Positions 24,265 through 33,851 of a DNA stretch of 64,000 bases are shown piece by piece. The position numbers and the translations under genes were made by a program. The notes below the pieces were generated by a model. The model did not search any database. It was not told where the DNA came from and was given only the letters and a program-made list of their open reading frames with translations. This stretch comes from UBA4416 sp048498515 (lineage in GTDB: Bacteria > Bacteroidota > Bacteroidia > B-17B0 > Aurantibacillaceae). The stretch spans positions 62,001 through 126,000 of the forward strand of contig JBEHXV010000014.1 of NCBI GenBank assembly GCA_048498515.1. Reading direction: 5' to 3'. Every line of letters begins with the position of its first letter. The first letter of the stretch is position 1.

Positions 24265-25608
24265 TTATCCTTTATAAAACAGCCATTTTCCAAGCTCTTT
24301 CCAACTGGTTTTTTTGCCGTACATTAAAATTCCCGTTCGGTAAATCTTGGCAGCCAGCCAGGTAAAGAACAGGAAGCCCAGAACTAATATGATCATGGAT
24401 ACAGCCTGCTCCCACATAGGTACACCAAATGGCAAACGCACCATCATCACAATGGGCGAGGTTAAAGGGAAAATGGAAAAGAACTGTCCCAAACCACTAT
24501 CAGGGTCCATGGCAACTACCTGCGAAATAACAAAGCTAAGGATAAGAGGCGCTGTAACAGGGATCATGAACTGCGATGTATCCGTTTCACTATCTACCGC
24601 CGAACCGATAGCGGCAAATAAAGCGGCATACAATAAATACCCGAATAAAAAATAAAAAGCAAATGAAAATACAATGTGTGCCTTATCTATTTTCCCAAGG
24701 TTATCCATAATAGCGATGGCTTCATTTGGCGTTTTTACTTTTTCCATTTTATCGGAACCAGCGGTAATGTCATTCTTCATCACTTTTTCCGTTTGCTTTT
24801 CCTGTTTTAGCTTATCGGCAATCTGGTCCTTTAATAAAACGCCTGTAACATAAGTGCTGATAGCGCTCGTTAAAATAATCCACAACAAAAACTGGGTTAA
24901 GCCAACCATTGCCACTCCTATGATCTTGCCCAGCATTAACTGAAAAGGCTTTACGGAAGAAATAATCACCTCCACAATGCGGTTCGTTTTTTCTTCAATA
25001 ACACCACGCATCACCTGTGCGCCATATAAAAATATCATCACATAAATGGCAATGGCCAGCATGAAACCAACCAGCATGTTTGTTTCCGCGCTGGTTTTTT
25101 TCTCATTTCCATAGTCATCAACTTTTATGGTTTTTACTTCCACAGGCCTTCTTGCCCTTTCTATTTTCCCTACATCAATACTATCGCCCTGCAAACGGAA
25201 ATCGTACAAAATATTCTCCATGGTATTGGCAATGTATTGCTGGATATTAATGCCCGGCTCTTTTTTGTAGTAAAGATGCGGAGTGGTTTTTTGATTGTTG
25301 ATGGCGTCAATGTCAATCTCCATCACCATGTCAAAAGGGCCGTTTTTCAACCGTGCTTTAGCTGAGTCGATGGATTCGGCACCGTAAGAAAATCTAAGTT
25401 CTTTGGTGTTCGGGATCCTGTCAATAAATAAACCACTATGGTCAAGCACCAGGATGTGGTGTTCGGCTTTATCTCTCATCGACATCCAAATGGGTGTTGT
25501 AATGACGCCCGCCATTAGCAATGGTCCGAGGATAGTCATGATCAAAAACGATTTTTTCTTTACTCTCGAAAAATATTCGCGCTGGATAATTAAAACTAAT
25601 TTATTCAT
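24265..25608 (-). CDS. ABC-2 type permease (NatB-like)
   Basis: 447 aa. One N-terminal membrane helix (about 22-42), a large extracytoplasmic loop (about 45-180), then five C-terminal helices from about 185. MNKLVLIIQREYFSRVKKKSF and GVIEEKTNRIVEVIISSVKPFQLMLGKI are characteristic of the NatB/YhaP permeases. With the ATPase encoded 9 bp upstream it forms an exporter, by family analogy for sodium or a small molecule. It is followed with no gap by the hydrolase-like gene. Confidence 0.9.
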   Translation of the reverse strand: MNKLVLIIQREYFSRVKKKSFLIMTILGPLLMAGVITTPIWMSMRDKAEHHILVLDHSGLFIDRIPNTKELRFSYGAESIDSAKARLKNGPFDMVMEIDIDAINNQKTTPHLYYKKEPGINIQQYIANTMENILYDFRLQGDSIDVGKIERARRPVEVKTIKVDDYGNEKKTSAETNMLVGFMLAIAIYVMIFLYGAQVMRGVIEEKTNRIVEVIISSVKPFQLMLGKIIGVAMVGLTQFLLWIILTSAISTYVTGVLLKDQIADKLKQEKQTEKVMKNDITAGSDKMEKVKTPNEAIAIMDNLGKIDKAHIVFSFAFYFLFGYLLYAALFAAIGSAVDSETDTSQFMIPVTAPLILSFVISQVVAMDPDSGLGQFFSIFPLTSPIVMMVRLPFGVPMWEQAVSMIILVLGFLFFTWLAAKIYRTGILMYGKKTSWKELGKWLFYKG

Positions 25609-25617
25609 GTTTAGCTA

Positions 25618-26568
25618 TTATTCGGTGAATGCACTTTGCGTGTTGAGTGTTTGTTTATTTTCCACTACCGAAATAAAAATATCGTTCATGGAAGGAATTA
25701 GTTCCTGGAAGGAAATGATCTCGGCATTGTTGAGAACAACCTGCAGCATTTGGTTTGGGGTTGTTTGCCTTAGTAATTTAACGGTTACCGTATGTGTATC
25801 GCCATCCGATTTTTTATCCAGTAGTTCGGCGCCGGCCCAAAGGTCGTTGGTAAAGCCTATTAAGCTGCCTTTAAACACAATGTGATAGGTATTGCTCTTG
25901 TAATTTTTTCGGATCTCTTTCACCGATCCATCCAGCAATTTTTCGGCTTTATTGATAAGGGCAATGTTATCGCACAATTCCTCCACGCTTCCCATATTAT
26001 GGGTTGAAAAAATAATGGTGGCTCCTTTATCCCTTAATTCTAAGATCTCATTTTTTATCATCTGCGCATTAATGGGATCAAAACCGCTAAAGGGTTCATC
26101 CAGGATGAGTAATTTTGGCTCATGCAACACAGTAACGATGAACTGTACTTTTTGCTGCATTCCCTTGCTTAGCTCTTCAATTTTTTTATTCCACCAGGTT
26201 TCTATTTCAAATTTTTTGAACCAATGTGTTAGCTTTTCTTTCGCCACTGCTTTTTTTAAGCCTTTTAGCTGGGCCAGGTACATAGCTTGTTCGCCTACCG
26301 ACATTTTTTTATACAAACCTCTTTCTTCGGGCAGGTAACCAATCATGTCGACATGCTTTGGCGCCAGGTGCTCCCCGTTAAAAAACACCTGCCCGCTGTC
26401 GGGGCCTGTAATCTGGTTAATGATCCGGATCAGGGAGGTTTTACCGGCACCATTAGGACCCAGCAAACCAAATATTTTTTGAGGTTCAATGGCTAAACTT
26501 ACATCCTTTAAGGCTGTATGCGTTGCATATTGTTTATTAATGTTCCTGACTTCTAAAATGGGATTCAT
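25618..26568 (-). CDS. ABC transporter ATPase (NatA-like)
   Basis: 316 aa. Walker A GPNGAGKTS, signature ELSKGMQQKVQ (an LSxGM variant usual for ABC-2 exporters), Walker B LLILDEPFSGFDP and switch His in STHNMGSVEEL. The C-terminal about 90 residues are the regulatory extension typical of NatA/CcmA-type subunits. It is the first gene of the three-gene unit with the NatB-like permease and the hydrolase-like protein. Confidence 0.93.
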   Translation of the reverse strand: MNPILEVRNINKQYATHTALKDVSLAIEPQKIFGLLGPNGAGKTSLIRIINQITGPDSGQVFFNGEHLAPKHVDMIGYLPEERGLYKKMSVGEQAMYLAQLKGLKKAVAKEKLTHWFKKFEIETWWNKKIEELSKGMQQKVQFIVTVLHEPKLLILDEPFSGFDPINAQMIKNEILELRDKGATIIFSTHNMGSVEELCDNIALINKAEKLLDGSVKEIRKNYKSNTYHIVFKGSLIGFTNDLWAGAELLDKKSDGDTHTVTVKLLRQTTPNQMLQVVLNNAEIISFQELIPSMNDIFISVVENKQTLNTQSAFTE

Positions 26569-26643
26569 AGGTAAATTTTAATACACGAATTTAAAGAATA
26601 AAATTCATTTTATTGATCAATAAAACAGATAGGGTCATGCCCC

Positions 26644-27303
26644 TTAAAGTTCCATGCCAAGTGCCAGTTGAAAGCCGTTGTCGAACTTTCGAAGAAAGCC
26701 AAAATAGCTTGCGGTAAGGGATACATTACGGGAACTTAGTTTAAATGTCTGCATCACCGAAACTCTGTTATAGATTGCTATACCCTCCAGGTTCAGATCA
26801 AAATGAATGTATCCTACATCCATAGGCTTAAATGAATAATAATATTTATAAAAGCCTGTCCCAATCATAAACCTGGTGTTTTTAAGATAAAAAACCGGCT
26901 CAAGACCAAAGTTGGGAATATTAGCTATAACCTTACCTTGCTTATGAAAATTAACTGAAATTGCACTGGCGCTATAGTCGTTATCGTAAATATAAGCATT
27001 GCGGGTTTGCATAAAACCAAGGTGCAACATAAGTCCAAAATGTTTTGCGAACTGCCTTTCAAAGCCAACTTCCACCATTGGGTTAAAGTTCACTGGATGA
27101 GCAGGGCTGAAATGTCCATTTCCATCTTCAATATCGTTAAGGCTTTGAAACAAACTTGAATTATACAAATTCATTGTAGAACCGAGTTTAACATGAAGAA
27201 AATTTTCGGGAATAAATTTTTCTTCACCGGTTTGCGAAAAACACAAAACTGTTGTCAAGCTAAATATGACTAAAAGGGCGAGGTGCTTCGTATTATTCCA
27301 CAT
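26644..27303 (-). CDS. Putative outer-membrane beta-barrel protein
   Basis: 219 aa from ATG 27303 (the longer frame starts at TTG 27312). A signal peptide (about 1-23, ending CFSQ) is followed by alternating aromatic/polar strands such as EVGFERQFAKHFGLMLHLGF and SLTASYFGFLRKF, ending FQLALGMEL, which fit an 8- to 10-stranded outer-membrane barrel. No family is recognised. The start overlaps the end of rlmI by 11 bases, so it is probably cotranscribed with it. Confidence 0.7.
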   Translation of the reverse strand: MWNNTKHLALLVIFSLTTVLCFSQTGEEKFIPENFLHVKLGSTMNLYNSSLFQSLNDIEDGNGHFSPAHPVNFNPMVEVGFERQFAKHFGLMLHLGFMQTRNAYIYDNDYSASAISVNFHKQGKVIANIPNFGLEPVFYLKNTRFMIGTGFYKYYYSFKPMDVGYIHFDLNLEGIAIYNRVSVMQTFKLSSRNVSLTASYFGFLRKFDNGFQLALGMEL

Positions 27304-28477
27304 AAAAAACAAGGCCTTTTAAGTACTCGCCCTCAGGAAAGTTTGGAACAATCGTGTGATCGGCAGGTTGCGATAAGGTATGCAGCAATTTAATATGCCT
27401 ACGCGACTCGATAGCCGCTGCCGTTACCGTATTATAAAACAGGTTCTTGTCAACTACACCCGAACAGGAAAATGTAAACAACAGGCCACCCTTTTTAATG
27501 TTTGATAGAGCCATTTGGTTTAGCCGCTTGTAGCCAATAACCGCATTGTGCTTTACATCCCTGCTTTTTGCAAAAGCCGGCGGATCAAGGATAATGATGT
27601 CGTAATCTTTTCCGTGGTCTTTTAAATAATCAAAGGTGTCAACCGCAAATCCCTCATGATTGCTCACGCCGTTAAGCTCCGCGTTTTTGTTGCACAGGTC
27701 AATGGCCTTAGCACTCGAGTCGACCGAATGTACTACTGAACAACCATGCTTGGCCGCGTACATGGAGAAGCCGCCAGTATATGAAAATGTATTGAGTACG
27801 CGTTTGTCTTTGCTATAATTTCCAAGTAAATCCCTGTTCTCTCTCTGGTCGATAAAAAATCCTGTTTTCTGACCGTTGATAAAATCAATATAAAACTTCA
27901 CATCGTTCTCAATCACCACTAATTCCTCATTACAGGAACCGTATAAATACTCATTGACAAGGCCTGAAGCATAATTGGCCGGCAGGGTTTCAGAACTTTT
28001 GTCGTACACACTTTTCAGTGCTGAACCATACACTTTTTTAAGCGCCTCGGTTATATCGGCCCTGCACTGGTGCATGCCAATGCTATGTGCCTGAAAAACG
28101 ATATGGCCATTGTAATGATCCATAATCAGTCCCGGGCAGCCATCGCCTTCGCCAAATACCAAACGGTAAACATTGGTATGCGGATTACCTTCCAGGTTTA
28201 AAAACCGGCGGTAAGCAAATGCTTTTTCAATTTTTTTCGTCCAAAAATCAACGGTTATCTGTTGCTTGCTAAAGGAAATGATCCTTGCGGTAATACTTCC
28301 TTTCTGGTATTGGGCCATTCCCAGGAATTGCTGCTTTGCCGAGTATATTTCCACAATATCTCCGTCTCCTATGCCCGAATCGGTGGTTTTTATAGCGCCT
28401 GAAAAGATCCAGGGGTGAAAGCGCAATACGGGAAGCTCTTTGCCGTTATGTAAGGTCAATCTTGGGTATTCTATCAT
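27293..28477 (-). CDS. rlmI: 23S rRNA (cytosine-C5)-methyltransferase, RlmI family
   Basis: 394 aa. An N-terminal PUA domain (about 1-85; HPWIFSGAI, GDIVEIYSAKQQFLGMAQY) is followed by a Rossmann methyltransferase: FINGQKTGFFIDQRENR, SAM motif LNTFSYTGGFSMYAA (about 226-240), ILDPPAFAK (about 299-307) and FTFSCSGVVD with the Cys that releases or attacks cytosine. RlmI makes m5C1962 in 23S rRNA; related YccW/RlmI paralogues have other sites, so the exact site is inferred. A TAnnTTTG element sits just upstream, divergent from gldC. Confidence 0.9.
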   Translation of the reverse strand: MIEYPRLTLHNGKELPVLRFHPWIFSGAIKTTDSGIGDGDIVEIYSAKQQFLGMAQYQKGSITARIISFSKQQITVDFWTKKIEKAFAYRRFLNLEGNPHTNVYRLVFGEGDGCPGLIMDHYNGHIVFQAHSIGMHQCRADITEALKKVYGSALKSVYDKSSETLPANYASGLVNEYLYGSCNEELVVIENDVKFYIDFINGQKTGFFIDQRENRDLLGNYSKDKRVLNTFSYTGGFSMYAAKHGCSVVHSVDSSAKAIDLCNKNAELNGVSNHEGFAVDTFDYLKDHGKDYDIIILDPPAFAKSRDVKHNAVIGYKRLNQMALSNIKKGGLLFTFSCSGVVDKNLFYNTVTAAAIESRRHIKLLHTLSQPADHTIVPNFPEGEYLKGLVFYVE

Positions 28478-28481
28478 AGCA

Positions 28482-28489
28482 CAAATGTA
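28482..28489 (-). promoter_or_regulatory. Putative -7 promoter element of rlmI
   Basis: The minus strand reads TACATTTG (TAnnTTTG), 4 bp upstream of the rlmI ATG. If real, the transcript would start at or just inside the first codon, so the message would be leaderless or begin at a later codon. Confidence 0.3.
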
Positions 28490-28533
28490 TCTTATTATTG
28501 AATTTATTGGGCATGGGAAGCAAATATTTTAAC

Positions 28534-28541
28534 TAAATTTG
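28534..28541 (+). promoter_or_regulatory. Putative -7 promoter element of gldC
   Basis: TAAATTTG matches TAnnTTTG, 22 bp upstream of the gldC ATG. A TTG at 28507-28509 is 24 bp upstream of it, near the -33 position. Confidence 0.5.
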
Positions 28542-28563
28542 ATGTTCGTAACAATTATAACTA

Positions 28564-28893
28564 ATGACTACATCCGAAATAAAACTAAAAATCACCGTTG
28601 ACGAGAATCAATTACCACATAAAATTGAATGGGAAGCGCCCGATGCCCGGGAACACAGTGTTTGTAAAAGCATGATGCTGGCCTTATGGGACGAAAAAGA
28701 AAATAATACCATGCGTATTGATCTATGGACCAAAGAAATGACGGTTGATGAAATGAAAAAATTCTTTCACCAAAACATTGTTACCCTTACCGATACTTAT
28801 TTGCGCGCCACCAATGACGAAGCTACTGTAAAAGAGCTAAGGGAATACATGAGCGGGCTTGGAAAACGGATGGGTGTTTTAGTAAACGATTAA
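28564..28893 (+). CDS. gldC: Gliding motility protein GldC
   Basis: 109 aa, the usual size. Family landmarks: SEIKLKITVDENQLPHKIEWEA at the start, then SKMMLALWDEKENNTMRIDLWTKEMTVDEM-like text (here KSMMLALWDEKEN) and a C-terminal SGLGKRMGVL. GldC is a soluble protein needed for full gliding in Flavobacterium; its biochemical role is not settled. It is followed one base later by a peptidase gene in the same direction. Confidence 0.93.
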   Translation: MTTSEIKLKITVDENQLPHKIEWEAPDAREHSVCKSMMLALWDEKENNTMRIDLWTKEMTVDEMKKFFHQNIVTLTDTYLRATNDEATVKELREYMSGLGKRMGVLVND

Positions 28894-28894
28894 G

Positions 28895-30340
28895 ATGAGA
28901 AAATACCTGGGTGTATTATGTTGCATTATTTACCTGAGCGGCTTCTCTCAGAAAAAGACATTTGATATTGCTACTAAATACACCGTTAAGCAGGTTTTGG
29001 AAGACATTGACTATACTGAAAAATACCTGACAAAATTCCATCCCGATCCTTTTCGCTACATCAGTAAGGACTCCTTACACGCTTTTGTACAAAGTATAAA
29101 GGCAAAAATTGACACACCGCTTACCGAAATGCAGATGCGTTTTTGCATTAAGCAAATTGTGGTAAAAATAGGCTGCGGACATACTGATGTGTCAAGTTCC
29201 AAAGCCTATGCCAATACCATTAAAACATTAAACAGACCTATCTTTCCGTTAAATACGTTTCCGGTTGATACCAACCGTTTGTTTGTGCTGAATAATTTAT
29301 CGAAAGATTCTACCATAAAGGCCGGAGATGAAATAGTAAGCATTGATAACCGCCCGGTACCTAAAGTATTGAAACGACTTTACTCAACGTATACAACTGA
29401 TGGCTATAACGAAACTTATAAGAAAAGAGGGATTCGTTACGACTGGTTCAAATATTATTACTCCTTTTGTTATGGTTTTCACACGCCTTATAAAGTGGGC
29501 ATAAAGGATGAAACGGGCCGGGTAAAAAACCACACTGTTAATGCCATTTCCTCGTTGAAGGATACCCTGATCCTGCCCAAAAAAGATTCGGTAAACTGCC
29601 TGCTTAAAACAAAAAAGTGCCGGTATTATGTTACCGGCAGCGACAAACAAATCGCGGTTATCGACATTGATGGCTTTTCGGGCGGGCGCTGGAGGCGCTT
29701 TATGAGAAAGGCCTTCAAAGACATTAAAAAGAAAAACATCACCAACTTGGTAATTGATGTGAGGGACAATGGGGGCGGAAAGATTGCCCTGGGCACAAAT
29801 TTTTTATCGTACCTTATCCATAAACCAACAACCTTATCCTTCGACCGAAAACCTAACCTGTTGCCGCTGAGTTTCCGGTTTAAAATGGATCCTTTTACCC
29901 GCATTACCCCTTTACTGTTTTGTTTCCGCTTCCAGGACTTTCCAAAACATGGCAGATTAAGGCATTATATATTTATTTTTCCCAAGCACCGCAATGCCTA
30001 CAAGGGCAATACCTATGTGCTGATTAACGGCAAATCCTTTTCCATGAGCTGTATTGCCGCGGCTTATTTAAAGTATAAAGCGCACGCTACGGTTATTGGT
30101 GAAGAAACGGGAGGCAATGTAGCGGGAAGCAACGCGGTTATTAACGGACACTTACTACTACCAAACACAAAGGTGAAAATCCTGGTTCCTATTTACCATA
30201 TCTACCATCACCTGGATGTAGAAAATAACGGACATGGCATTATGCCCGACTACCCTACTTTTTATGGTAAAGAGGATGTGTTGAAGGCTGTTGACGTGGA
30301 CATGGACAAAGTGCAGGAACTGGTAAAGACCATTAACTGA
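28895..30340 (+). CDS. Secreted S41 family (C-terminal processing-type) peptidase
   Basis: 481 aa with a signal peptide (MRKYLGVLCCIIYLSGFSQ). A PDZ-like middle (about 125-200; AGDEIVSIDNRPV) leads to the S41 domain with IAVIDIDGFSGG, NLVIDVRDNGGGKIALG and the catalytic-Ser region NGKSFSMSC (about 376-384), then GEETGGN. It should act in the periplasm or at the cell surface. It starts one base after gldC, so the two are cotranscribed. Its 3' end overlaps the convergent small gene by 8 bp. Confidence 0.88.
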   Translation: MRKYLGVLCCIIYLSGFSQKKTFDIATKYTVKQVLEDIDYTEKYLTKFHPDPFRYISKDSLHAFVQSIKAKIDTPLTEMQMRFCIKQIVVKIGCGHTDVSSSKAYANTIKTLNRPIFPLNTFPVDTNRLFVLNNLSKDSTIKAGDEIVSIDNRPVPKVLKRLYSTYTTDGYNETYKKRGIRYDWFKYYYSFCYGFHTPYKVGIKDETGRVKNHTVNAISSLKDTLILPKKDSVNCLLKTKKCRYYVTGSDKQIAVIDIDGFSGGRWRRFMRKAFKDIKKKNITNLVIDVRDNGGGKIALGTNFLSYLIHKPTTLSFDRKPNLLPLSFRFKMDPFTRITPLLFCFRFQDFPKHGRLRHYIFIFPKHRNAYKGNTYVLINGKSFSMSCIAAAYLKYKAHATVIGEETGGNVAGSNAVINGHLLLPNTKVKILVPIYHIYHHLDVENNGHGIMPDYPTFYGKEDVLKAVDVDMDKVQELVKTIN

Positions 30341-30575
30341 TACTGTTTCTTACCCTTTGGCTGAAATCCCTTAAGGCCTGTGTAAAAGGAACTGCATGGT
30401 TTTCCATCCTGTCTTTAATGTAAATGGATGCCAGAATATGTGTTAATTTTTCACCTTCATCATCACCTTCCACCTCAATGGCAGGTTGTTGTTCTTCCAG
30501 TATGGCATTCTCTGCTTCCTGTAATTGTGGAAGGGAATAGTTCTCAACTAATTTTTTTATAGCGGGTACTTTCAT
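30333..30575 (-). CDS. Small conserved acidic protein (DUF6952-like)
   Basis: 80 aa. MKVPAIKKLVENYSLPQLQEAEN, an acidic loop (EVEGDDEGEKLTHILASIYI) and ALRDFSQRVRNSIS resemble, from memory, the DUF6952 family that accompanies thioredoxin-like genes in Bacteroidota. Helical and cytoplasmic; function unknown. The thioredoxin-like gene lies 72 bp upstream on the same strand with a palindromic repeat between them. Confidence 0.75.
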   Translation of the reverse strand: MKVPAIKKLVENYSLPQLQEAENAILEEQQPAIEVEGDDEGEKLTHILASIYIKDRMENHAVPFTQALRDFSQRVRNSIS

Positions 30576-30592
30576 TTCTTTAGTTTTTTTTT

Positions 30593-30643
30593 ACCACGGA
30601 GACACAGAGAAAAAAGACTCTGTGTTCTTTGTGTCTCTGTGGT
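30593..30643. repeat. Palindromic repeat (CCACGGAGACACAGAG family)
   Basis: ACCACGGAGACACA (30593-30606) and TGTGTCTCTGTGGT (30630-30643) pair with one mismatch; the interior (GACTCTGTGTTC) repeats the theme. It separates the thioredoxin-like gene from the small acidic gene. Confidence 0.75.
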
Positions 30644-30647
30644 GAGA

Positions 30648-30965
30648 TTATTTCCTCAGGTCATCGATCATTTTTTGCAGGTATTCTTCCTTGCTGGTAG
30701 CAGTTCCTTCAAGTAACACACCATTCTTAAAACTGGCCAGGAAAGGCAAATTATCCACCCCACCCAATTTACGGGCGTTCTCATTTTCTTCGGCATTCAC
30801 TTCCAGGAATAAAATATCACCATTATTTTCATCGTTGGAATGACGCTTATATTTAGGCGCAAACAATTTGCAGGAACCACACCAGTCGGCAAAATATTTT
30901 ACAACCACTTTATCCTTGCTTTTTAAAAGCGATTCAAAATCTGTATCTGTGCTTAATTGTACCAT
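30648..30965 (-). CDS. Thioredoxin-like protein
   Basis: 105 aa with the full thioredoxin fold: KVVVKYFADWCGSCKLFAPKYKR holds the redox motif CGSC (two Cys; classic thioredoxin has CGPC), and VDNLPFLASFKNG holds the cis-Pro. No signal peptide, so cytoplasmic disulfide reduction is likely. It is followed by the small acidic DUF6952-like gene. Confidence 0.92.
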   Translation of the reverse strand: MVQLSTDTDFESLLKSKDKVVVKYFADWCGSCKLFAPKYKRHSNDENNGDILFLEVNAEENENARKLGGVDNLPFLASFKNGVLLEGTATSKEEYLQKMIDDLRK

Positions 30966-31009
30966 CGTTTTTTATTTATAAAGTTAAAATTACAACATTA
31001 TTTACCAAA

Positions 31010-33373
31010 TTAAAACGTCAACCGGTATTGCGGGATCACAAAGAATTTCAGCTGGTAATCTGTTTTAATAGTTTGTGTATTAAGATCGTATTGCTGCTGA
31101 AAGATATTATTATGCTTGGTTACATTTTGTATGTCCACACTCAACTCATGCGTAAAACGTTTTGTGTTTAGTTTATAGGAAGGTTTTACATCGATCCTGA
31201 AGTAGGGGTCGTATTGAGGCTGATACGCTACTTTTCCATCCCTCACTTCATCCTGCGCTGCAATACTTGCCGCAATATCAATGGGCACATAACGCTTGCC
31301 ACCGGCATAGGTGAATTTTACATCAAGGGCGATAATGTGTTTTTCACGGATCTTAAATTCTTTCCCCGCAAGGGCATTAAATACGTAATTGCCATTAAAA
31401 GCGGTATTACGGTACACACCATCACTACCCGTGTATTTACTTTCAAACAGGGAAGCCGTCACTAAAAAATAATAGCCTTTACTGTAAAATTTCTCAAGCG
31501 TTAATTCAATCCCATAGTTTTCCCCGGTTCCATTATTCACCAAACTATCAACGTTAGGGCTGTTAAAGTCGGCACCCAAATTTACGGTACTGAAATAATC
31601 AGAACGGGTTTTAACCGGCACACGGTATAAATACTGGTAATACAATTCTGTTTTAATGCGAACGCTGTTAAATAAATTCACATCATACGCCAGCACGGCA
31701 TGTGCGGCTTTTGTAAAATCAAGATTCCGGTTGGTTTCCACTACCTGGCCGTTCCCAAGATTAGCCGTTGCAAAATAGACATACAGGGGTTGAACCTGGC
31801 TGTGCAAACCGGCCCCAAAACTAATGGATTGCTTTTTATTGAATTCGTACTTCATTCCCAAACGCGGTTCGGGCGACTGGGAATTATTTAACAACAAATA
31901 TTGGTAAGTGAAACCGGTATTCACTGAAAATTTATCATTAAAGGCGTGCTTCCATTGTATAAAGCCCCTCATTAAGGCGGTTTGCCCTGTATAGTTCCTG
32001 AGGGTTACAAAACCGGTTCCGTAACTGTCAATACTATCTACAAATGTTGTATTGTAAACATCGGCATAAACGCCGGCATTGACGAAGTTGCGGGAATTGA
32101 ATTTTTTGTTGTAGGTGAAATTTCCTGAATAACGGGTTGTATAAGAAGTGTTCCTGTACTCTGGCCTGATATTTACCGGCGAAGTACTGGTATCAACCCT
32201 GTCGGCTTTAATGCCATTGTACTGGCCCGATACCCCAAGGTTTGTTTTAATGTAAGAAGTACCATTGATTAAATAGGTATGAGAAATGCCCCCTGCTCCA
32301 ACATTGGAACGGAAATAGGTATCGCGACCACTGTAGCCATACAAATTATTATCCTTTGATTGCTGGCTTTGCAACAGCTCCGCATAACTCAAACCACCAA
32401 TGCCCCATACCGAGAACTTACCGGCTTTTTTGGTTGGCAGGTCAACCTTGAACGTCAAATCCTGGTACTGCGGTACAGCGCTGCCTGTTCCAAAATCAAG
32501 CCCCAGGTATTTAAAAACCGATAAAGTAGAGTACCGGTAATTGATCATAAATGAGCCGTTCTTTTTCTTTTTGCTGAAAGGCCCTTCGGCGCCCAATTCA
32601 AAACCATTGAAACCAACCATTCCAAGAAACTCGTATTTTTCGTTATTACCGGTACGCATCTTCAGATCGAACACACCCGCGGTAGCGTTCCCGTAATCGG
32701 CCGGAAAAGCGCCTGTCATAAAATCGGAATTATCCAATGTATTGTTGTTTAAAATACTTATGGGTCCGCCCGAAGAACCCATGCTGCCAAAGTGATTGGG
32801 ATTTGGAATATCCAATCCATTCAGCCGCCACAAGATCCCCAAAGGCGAGTTCCCGCGAATAATGATGTCGTTACGACTATCGTTAGCGCCACTAACCCCG
32901 GCAAAGTTGGCCGCCATACGCGCAGGATCGCCTCTGCTCCCGGCATAACGGCTTGCTTCTTCCGTACTAAACACACGTGAGCTCACCGTGGCCATTTTGT
33001 TATTGGTTTTTGTTTTATCAATCTCTGCCGATACCACCACTTCATCACCCTGTACGGCGCTTTCTTCGAGCTCAATGTTCAACACCGTTTCCTTACCGGT
33101 AGTTAATACAACGGTTTGTGATTTTTCTTTGTAAGAGATCAGGGCAATCTTTAATTGTTTTCTTCCCAGCAATACATTATCAAAACGGAATTTTCCATCA
33201 CCATCGGTTGTGGTTGCTGTAACCGGGTCGGTGTTTAAAATGCTAACCACTGCTCCTGGCAAAGGACTTTGAGTTTGCTTATCGATAACGGTACCGCGAA
33301 TGGTTTGCGTCAACTCCTGTGAGAACAGGGATGACAGACAAGCAAAACAGAGTATGAACAAAAAACACCTCAT
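31010..33373 (-). CDS. TonB-dependent outer-membrane receptor with carboxypeptidase-regulatory-like domain
   Basis: 787 aa. Signal peptide (about 1-18), CarboxypepD_reg-like beta-sandwich (GTVIDKQTQSPLPGAVVSI, about 24-110), plug (ARMAANFAGVSGANDSRNDIIIRGNSPLGILWRLNGLDIPNPNHFG, about 150-240) and a 22-strand barrel to the C-terminal FFVIPQYRLTF. It lacks the SusC-type features and has no SusD partner, so its substrate may be a metal chelate, vitamin or peptide. It is the last gene of the mqnC operon and overlaps the preceding gene by 4 bases (ATGA). Confidence 0.92.
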   Translation of the reverse strand: MRCFLFILCFACLSSLFSQELTQTIRGTVIDKQTQSPLPGAVVSILNTDPVTATTTDGDGKFRFDNVLLGRKQLKIALISYKEKSQTVVLTTGKETVLNIELEESAVQGDEVVVSAEIDKTKTNNKMATVSSRVFSTEEASRYAGSRGDPARMAANFAGVSGANDSRNDIIIRGNSPLGILWRLNGLDIPNPNHFGSMGSSGGPISILNNNTLDNSDFMTGAFPADYGNATAGVFDLKMRTGNNEKYEFLGMVGFNGFELGAEGPFSKKKKNGSFMINYRYSTLSVFKYLGLDFGTGSAVPQYQDLTFKVDLPTKKAGKFSVWGIGGLSYAELLQSQQSKDNNLYGYSGRDTYFRSNVGAGGISHTYLINGTSYIKTNLGVSGQYNGIKADRVDTSTSPVNIRPEYRNTSYTTRYSGNFTYNKKFNSRNFVNAGVYADVYNTTFVDSIDSYGTGFVTLRNYTGQTALMRGFIQWKHAFNDKFSVNTGFTYQYLLLNNSQSPEPRLGMKYEFNKKQSISFGAGLHSQVQPLYVYFATANLGNGQVVETNRNLDFTKAAHAVLAYDVNLFNSVRIKTELYYQYLYRVPVKTRSDYFSTVNLGADFNSPNVDSLVNNGTGENYGIELTLEKFYSKGYYFLVTASLFESKYTGSDGVYRNTAFNGNYVFNALAGKEFKIREKHIIALDVKFTYAGGKRYVPIDIAASIAAQDEVRDGKVAYQPQYDPYFRIDVKPSYKLNTKRFTHELSVDIQNVTKHNNIFQQQYDLNTQTIKTDYQLKFFVIPQYRLTF

Positions 33374-33843
33374 TGTTGGTTTTGATTGCTTTTAGTACTT
33401 AAACAAGGATACTCGGAGGGGCATTTTAAAAGGATGATGTTATTGGCAACCGTCGTTGTTTTTTTGGATACTACAATTTTAAGATCTTCTTTCTCCCATT
33501 CCTTTTGAAGGCAGCTTTTATCCAGTTGCAGTGCCGAAAAGCCTTTTGGGGGTTGTTTGTAATACTTCCAGGGTTCAAACAGAAAATAGGTCCCATAAGA
33601 CCATGATGCTTTAATGTATCCCGTTTTATCGGTTGTAATAGTATCAACATGATCGCCGGAAATGACAATGAGTTTTTTGTTGGCGTACAATACAGATTTG
33701 TCGGGTGTTTTTTTAAGTTCCTTGTTTGTGTTGGCCTTGTCGCAATAAGGCAAGTACTGAATCATTTTGACGCGTACTTTTTTGACCTGCGAAAATACCG
33801 TCAAACCAATGACTAAAAATAAACTTACATACAGCGCCTTCAT
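33370..33843 (-). CDS. Secreted hypothetical protein in the mqnC/TonB receptor operon
   Basis: 157 aa with a signal peptide (MKALYVSLFLVIGLTVFSQ). The mature part has strand-rich sequence (ITTDKTGYIKASWSYGTYFLFEPWKYYKQPP) and two Cys-containing motifs near the C-terminus (LLKCPSEYPCLSTK). No family recognised; possibly a periplasmic or outer-membrane accessory of the downstream receptor. It starts 8 bp after the SDR gene, and its stop overlaps the receptor start by 4 bases, which implies coupled translation. Confidence 0.75.
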   Translation of the reverse strand: MKALYVSLFLVIGLTVFSQVKKVRVKMIQYLPYCDKANTNKELKKTPDKSVLYANKKLIVISGDHVDTITTDKTGYIKASWSYGTYFLFEPWKYYKQPPKGFSALQLDKSCLQKEWEKEDLKIVVSKKTTTVANNIILLKCPSEYPCLSTKSNQNQQ

Positions 33844-33851
33844 AAATAAAT